NCBI GenBank assembly: GCA_037445555.1
Contig: JBBIKG010000034.1
Coordinates: forward strand, 1 to 10,083
DNA: 10,083 bases
Source: JAAYJT01 sp037445555
GTDB taxonomy: Bacteria > Bacteroidota > Bacteroidia > Bacteroidales > JAAYJT01
Direction: 5' to 3'
Positions 6,582 to 10,083 of the stretch are shown here, piece by piece. The stretch's first letter is position 1, and every line of letters starts with the position of its first letter. The position numbers were made by a program, and so were the translations under genes. Below the pieces are notes generated by a model. The model worked only from the letters and a program-made list of their open reading frames with translations, did no database searches and was not told the origin of the DNA.

Positions 6582-9524
6582 TCAGTCTATTATGATCTCA
6601 TCCATAAAGATATAGGCATCCCCACCGGCGCCTGAATGCCAGGCAGGTAACTTTCCGTAGTTATAGGCCACAATTTTGACAAACCGGGTTCGCGTATTGG
6701 CAGATGTCATAAAATCGTGTTGCGAGGTTTGGTAGCCTTGCTGGTCGTAAGTATTATGGATTTCGCTGAGTTTTCGGTAGGTTATTCCGTCATCCGATTC
6801 GAAAAATTCGACTCTGGTGGGAAAATATATCCATGATCCTGTATCCTGAATAAGGCCTACTGTCAGTTTACGTATCGGTCTTATCTTGCCAAGGTCAATC
6901 ACTGCTTCGACATCGGTGCCCTGAAAGCCAACCCAATTCCCGATTCGCCAGTTTTGGCCTCCTCTTTTCCCATCAATCAGTGCCTCGATGCCTCCGGCTG
7001 TATAATTGGGATGAGGATTTTGTGGCGCCGATATCTTCACATCATCAGCAATTTTGATAAAATTAGCAGTGGTTACCATGCTTGAGCCGTAAAGTTGGTT
7101 CAGGGCGAGGCATTTTATCTGAGTGGACTCTTTCAGGACAAGGGGATAGGTGTAAAAGCGGCTGGTGTTGTCAGGGATCGATCCATCAAGTGTATAATGC
7201 ACCACATCGTCAAATGAAAGTGTTTTCAGTTCAACCACCACAGAGTCGGAAAACCGCGTCGATGGAGCGTCGACATACGGAACAGGTACTATTTTATCTT
7301 CGCTTATCCATGCAACCGGCACATGTTCATTGGCGCTTCCCCAGTGTTTGTTTGGTTTTGATGTCATATTGAAAACGAGCCTGCCTCCGTTTATGATGGT
7401 CTGGTGGTTGAGATAAGAATAGGGATAATCCTTCCCGTCTAGTTTTGCTGATCTGATGTAGATGTTTCGTTTCGATACCTTTTTACCGACCACCGTAAAG
7501 GTTTTTTTGCCAGGCAAATGGATAACCAATTCCCTGAACCAAGGCGTTCCGATTGTGTATTGGGCAAGGCCTGGGGTCACCGGATAGAATCCCATGGCAC
7601 TCATGACTAGCCATGACGACATCTGGCCGCAATCTTCATTGCCGGGGAAACCATCGGTTCGGTGGCTGTATAGTTCATCGATTATCTGTCTCACACGCTG
7701 CTGAGTTCTCCATGGCTGGTTGACGAAATTGTAGAGATAAGCCATATGATGACTGGGCTCATTGCCATGGGCATACATACCAATCAGTCCTGAGATGTCT
7801 TTCATGTCGCGTCCAGTGATAGTTGTGCGGGTGTCGAACAGGCTGTCGAGTTTGCGGGCCAGTTCTTCCTTGCCTCCATGTAACTCAGTCAGTCCGGTAA
7901 TATCCTGTGGAACATAGAAGCTGTATTGCCATGAATTGGCTTCAGTGAAGTTCCAGTCAACTGTGGTTGGGTCAAAGGGGCTGGTGAAGCTTCCGTTTAT
8001 TTTGGCTCGCATAAAGCCTGTAGAAGGGTCAAAGAGATTCTTATACGATTGCGCCCGGCGGATAAAATCGGCATATACGTCCTGACGGCCGAGGTCTTTT
8101 GCAAACTGTGCAATACACCAGTCATCGTAAGCATATTCGAGGGTTTTGGATACTGACTCATGCTCTTTGTCGGAAGGGATATACCCAAATTTACGATAGT
8201 CAGCCAGCCCGAAGTGATCCTTGTTGGCGCTTTGAAGCATTGCCTCCAAAGCTATTTTAGCATCAAAATTACGGATGCCCTTGGCCCACGCATCAGCAAT
8301 TACGGAAACCGAGTGGTAGCCTATCATGCAAAACGTTTCGTTGGCAGCCAGTTCCCATACGGGCAGCAACCCGCCTTTTTTGTACATATCGAGGAATACC
8401 TTTACAAAATTATTTGCCAAATCAGGGTCAAGTATGGTGATTAGCGGGTGCCAGGTGCGGTAAGTATCCCATAGTGAAAACACCGTATAGTTATCAAAAT
8501 CGCCTGCCAAATGCACGTTACCGTCCATACCCCGGTACCGGCGATCGACATCCATGAAAATGTTTGGCTGGAGAAAAACGTGGTACAGTGCCGAATAAAA
8601 CGTAGCAAGTTGTTCCTGTGTGCCTCCCTTTACCTCGATAACTTTAAGTTTTTCATTCCAGGTAGCATAGGCACTGTGCCGTGCTGCTTCAAAATCCCAA
8701 TCGGGTAATTCTTCGTCCAGATTCTGCTTGGCACCTTCGGCATCCACTGCCGAAAGTGCAACTTTGATCTCAATCTCCTCCCGGTCTTGCGTATTAAATC
8801 CAAAATAAACCTTGATATTGGTACCCCGAGCAATAGTTTTATCCACGAGAAACTGGTCTTCCTTGGCAAGCACAATAGAGTTAAAAGGCTTTGAAAACCG
8901 CATATAAAAATAAAGCTGCTGATCCTTAGCCCAGTGTGCCGAACGGCGATACCCCCTGACTTCTGTATCACTTACCACTTCAATCCATGAATCGAGCACC
9001 TGATCGCGGTGCTGAAGATCAATCAGGATCTTTGACTCAGCACTTTCCGGAAAGGTGTAGCGATGATAACCCACGCGGGTGGTTGCAGTCATCTCGGCCT
9101 GTACTCCTGGTTTATCGAGGAAAACCGAGTAATAGCCTGCCCTGGCCTTTTCAGTCTCTTTTCTGAATTCCGATTTATAATCGTCGTTTGATAGGGTGGC
9201 TTTTCCCACTACGGGCATAACCAATATATCTCCGTAGTCTGAAGCACCCGTACCATTCAGGGCTGTGTGTGCAAATCCGTAAATGGCTGAGTCGCTGTAG
9301 TGATAACCCGAACAGCCATCCCATCCCTTGAGTCGTGTCTGTGGACTAAGCTGAACCATACCGTAGGGCAGCGTAGCGCCGGGGAAAGTGTGGCCATGGC
9401 CCCCCGTGCCAATGAATGGATCCACATAATCGACAGGGCTGAAGGCGTGTTGTTTTTTTCCGCACCCTTCAGCCAGAATAAATCCGACAAGAAGCATTGC
9501 TGCAATGCTGATTCTGTTCATCAT
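6582..9524 (-). CDS. GH92 alpha-mannosidase lipoprotein with C-terminal chitobiase-C-like and F5/8 type C (discoidin) modules
   Basis: 980 residues. The N-terminus has a hydrophobic segment followed by LAEGC, a relaxed lipobox with Cys21 as the lipidated residue, so it is probably a surface or periplasmic lipoprotein. Residues ~30-745 are GH92, a family of exo-acting, calcium-dependent alpha-mannosidases. Family blocks are YVDPFIGTGGHGHTFPGA at 33-50, GFAHTALNGTG at 83-93, EYAYDDWC at 463-470, TEANSWQYSF at 527-536, HGNEPSHH at 586-593 and GNEDCGQMSSW at 628-638. Glu528, Glu589 and Asp631 are candidates for catalytic or substrate-binding acids; I cannot assign acid and base from sequence alone. 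Residues ~750-825 resemble the Ig-like chitobiase/hexosaminidase C-terminal module (VHYTLDGSIPD at 775-785), and ~830-975 an F5/8 type C carbohydrate-binding module (ALIDGK, GTDVEAVIDLG). Mannosidic linkage preference cannot be read off. It is the first gene of the cluster. Its start is ATG ATG, so either Met could be used. Confidence 0.96.
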   Translation of the reverse strand: MMNRISIAAMLLVGFILAEGCGKKQHAFSPVDYVDPFIGTGGHGHTFPGATLPYGMVQLSPQTRLKGWDGCSGYHYSDSAIYGFAHTALNGTGASDYGDILVMPVVGKATLSNDDYKSEFRKETEKARAGYYSVFLDKPGVQAEMTATTRVGYHRYTFPESAESKILIDLQHRDQVLDSWIEVVSDTEVRGYRRSAHWAKDQQLYFYMRFSKPFNSIVLAKEDQFLVDKTIARGTNIKVYFGFNTQDREEIEIKVALSAVDAEGAKQNLDEELPDWDFEAARHSAYATWNEKLKVIEVKGGTQEQLATFYSALYHVFLQPNIFMDVDRRYRGMDGNVHLAGDFDNYTVFSLWDTYRTWHPLITILDPDLANNFVKVFLDMYKKGGLLPVWELAANETFCMIGYHSVSVIADAWAKGIRNFDAKIALEAMLQSANKDHFGLADYRKFGYIPSDKEHESVSKTLEYAYDDWCIAQFAKDLGRQDVYADFIRRAQSYKNLFDPSTGFMRAKINGSFTSPFDPTTVDWNFTEANSWQYSFYVPQDITGLTELHGGKEELARKLDSLFDTRTTITGRDMKDISGLIGMYAHGNEPSHHMAYLYNFVNQPWRTQQRVRQIIDELYSHRTDGFPGNEDCGQMSSWLVMSAMGFYPVTPGLAQYTIGTPWFRELVIHLPGKKTFTVVGKKVSKRNIYIRSAKLDGKDYPYSYLNHQTIINGGRLVFNMTSKPNKHWGSANEHVPVAWISEDKIVPVPYVDAPSTRFSDSVVVELKTLSFDDVVHYTLDGSIPDNTSRFYTYPLVLKESTQIKCLALNQLYGSSMVTTANFIKIADDVKISAPQNPHPNYTAGGIEALIDGKRGGQNWRIGNWVGFQGTDVEAVIDLGKIRPIRKLTVGLIQDTGSWIYFPTRVEFFESDDGITYRKLSEIHNTYDQQGYQTSQHDFMTSANTRTRFVKIVAYNYGKLPAWHSGAGGDAYIFMDEIIID

Positions 9525-9580
9525 GAATTAAATTATAATGTGCTTAATATGTGATGGTTAATTGAAATTGATACCTGCTT

Positions 9581-9588
9581 CAAAGGTA
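9581..9588 (-). promoter_or_regulatory. Promoter-like -7 box for the GH92 gene cluster
   Basis: The minus strand reads TACCTTTG, a full match to TAnnTTTG, 57 bases upstream of the GH92 start. A TTTG at 9617-9620 lies 28 bases further upstream, more than the usual ~19-22 for a -33 element. The same TTTG is 19 bases from a poorer box, GGAGTTTG (9590-9597), so either box might be used. The leader would be about 50 bases and A/T-rich. Confidence 0.4.
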
Positions 9589-9603
9589 ACAAACTCCAGC
9601 ATA

Positions 9604-9616
9604 GAAGTGCCACTTC
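9604..9616. promoter_or_regulatory. Inverted repeat GAAGTG-C-CACTTC, candidate operator
   Basis: A perfect 6-bp inverted repeat around a single central base. It lies between the candidate -33 TTTG (9617-9620) and the -7-like box (9581-9588) of the GH92 promoter, where a bound dimeric repressor would block transcription. No regulator gene is in the window, and no second copy was found here. Confidence 0.3.
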
Positions 9617-9773
9617 CAAAGGCCGATTTTAGCTATTTGTAATAGTGCTGCAAAAACATCCGCCTTAGAAACTATATGACGGATTGATCATTAGCACCCC
9701 CGAAGGATATCAGCATCAGGTATCACGAAACTCTTTTAGCTGTTATGGTATGAATGCTTTGGTGAAGATATAC

Positions 9774-9796
9774 ATTGAAACAAAATCATTTTCAAT
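9774..9796. promoter_or_regulatory. Inverted repeat ATTGAAA-N9-TTTCAAT, candidate operator
   Basis: Perfect 7-bp arms separated by 9 bases. The left arm overlaps the TTG proposed as the -33 element of the plus-strand promoter, and the right arm ends just before its -7 box. The arms are A/T-rich in an A/T-rich region, so chance occurrence is a real alternative. Confidence 0.25.
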
Positions 9797-9799
9797 TCA

Positions 9800-9807
9800 T
9801 ATTTTTG
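9800..9807 (+). promoter_or_regulatory. Promoter-like -7 box for the LTA synthase-like gene
   Basis: TATTTTTG matches TAnnTTTG. A TTG at 9775-9777 lies 22 bases upstream as a possible -33 element. Transcription would start near 9812-9815, giving a leader of about 25 bases before the ATG at 9838, which fits that start codon. Confidence 0.5.
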
Positions 9808-9837
9808 CACCCTGTTTTCACTATTCCGCACTAACTG

Positions 9838-10083
9838 ATGCGCCACGGCAAATCACTTACACCAGCTATCCGGCTGAGTCCCTACCTGAGAATGGTTGCC
9901 CTCATGGTTTGGATGCTGTTTTTATACATTGCAACCCGTATGCTGTTATATGGATTTAGCCCGGGATTGTTCGGCAACCAGAGTGCAGGTCAGATTTTCT
10001 ATCTGTTATGGGTTGGGCTGCGATTTGATCTATCCGCCTTGCTTTACATCAATGGAACATTTATTCTAATCTACCTGATTCTG
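9838..10083 (+). CDS. LTA synthase/phosphoglycerol transferase-like membrane protein, N-terminal part (runs off the window)
   Basis: An open frame of 82 codons from ATG 9838 to the window end without a stop; an in-frame TAA at 9832-9834 excludes an upstream start. The translation begins MRHGKSLTPAIRLSPYLRMV. Residues ~19-40 form a hydrophobic membrane segment, and a second begins near residue 67. Between them GLRFDLSALLYINGT (60-74) matches the membrane-anchor region typical of Bacteroidota proteins annotated as LTA synthase family or sulfatase-like (alkaline phosphatase superfamily), which usually have about five membrane helices followed by an extracellular phosphotransferase domain. The catalytic domain is outside the window, so function is not proven. 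By family it would transfer phosphoglycerol or phosphoethanolamine-like groups to an envelope glycolipid or polysaccharide. It is divergent from the GH92 cluster and probably separately regulated. Confidence 0.72.
   Translation, partial: MRHGKSLTPAIRLSPYLRMVALMVWMLFLYIATRMLLYGFSPGLFGNQSAGQIFYLLWVGLRFDLSALLYINGTFILIYLIL

Larger units (their letters stand above)
9525..9837. promoter_or_regulatory. Divergent intergenic region between GH92 and the LTA synthase-like gene
   Basis: This 313-base A/T-rich stretch separates two divergent genes and must hold both promoters. It contains a -7-like box for each strand and two inverted repeats (listed separately). The middle part, roughly 9625-9770, shows no gene, tRNA or strong hairpin that I can see. 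A 91-codon reading frame starting at 9684 runs out of frame into the plus-strand gene and has no recognisable protein character. Confidence 0.75.

Noticed and set aside
9684..9959. 91-codon plus-strand reading frame
   Set aside because: It overlaps the LTA synthase-like gene in another frame, shows no family features, and the overlapping frame from 9838 has clear membrane-protein character.
6582..10083. A complete polysaccharide utilization locus
   Set aside because: No SusC/SusD pair, hybrid two-component sensor or other regulator is present in the window, so the term is not supported here.

Overview
The window looks like a piece of a Bacteroidota (Bacteroidetes) chromosome. The evidence is a GH92 alpha-mannosidase lipoprotein, a secreted GH3/serine-hydrolase fusion typical of this phylum, gene starts without Shine-Dalgarno sequences but with A/T-rich leaders, and promoter-like boxes matching the Bacteroidetes -7 consensus TAnnTTTG. 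The order or species cannot be fixed from what is visible.

Layout, right to left along the minus strand. A cluster of four closely spaced genes reads leftwards: a GH92 mannosidase lipoprotein (9524-6582), a secreted alpha/beta-hydrolase of the prolyl-oligopeptidase/esterase type (6567-4060), a CutC-family TIM barrel (4029-3277), and a GH3 beta-N-acetylhexosaminidase fused to a beta-lactamase-like serine hydrolase (3188-210). Gaps are 14, 30 and 88 bases, so the four probably form one transcription unit. A tRNA-Leu gene (anticodon TAG) follows 30 bases after the last stop codon, with its own promoter-like box in the gap. At the far left, the 3' end of this tRNA plus its downstream flank is repeated once more, with a hairpin between the two copies.

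At the right edge a gene starts on the plus strand (9838 to beyond the window). Its first 82 residues resemble the membrane-anchor part of LTA synthase/phosphoglycerol transferase-like (alkaline phosphatase superfamily) proteins. The 313-base divergent region between it and GH92 holds a promoter-like box for each direction and two inverted repeats that could be operators.

How the genes may work together (inference): three of the four cluster products carry export signals and act on glycans or their substituents. GH92 would trim alpha-mannosyl residues, the hydrolase could remove an ester or cut a peptide, and the GH3/serine-hydrolase fusion would release terminal GlcNAc and act on an amide or ester bond, either in peptidoglycan fragments or in glycoprotein glycans. 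CutC is the only predicted cytoplasmic member and its biochemical role is not settled. No SusC/SusD pair or regulator is in the window, so a full polysaccharide utilization locus cannot be claimed. The most unusual feature is the tRNA 3'-end repeat at the left edge.
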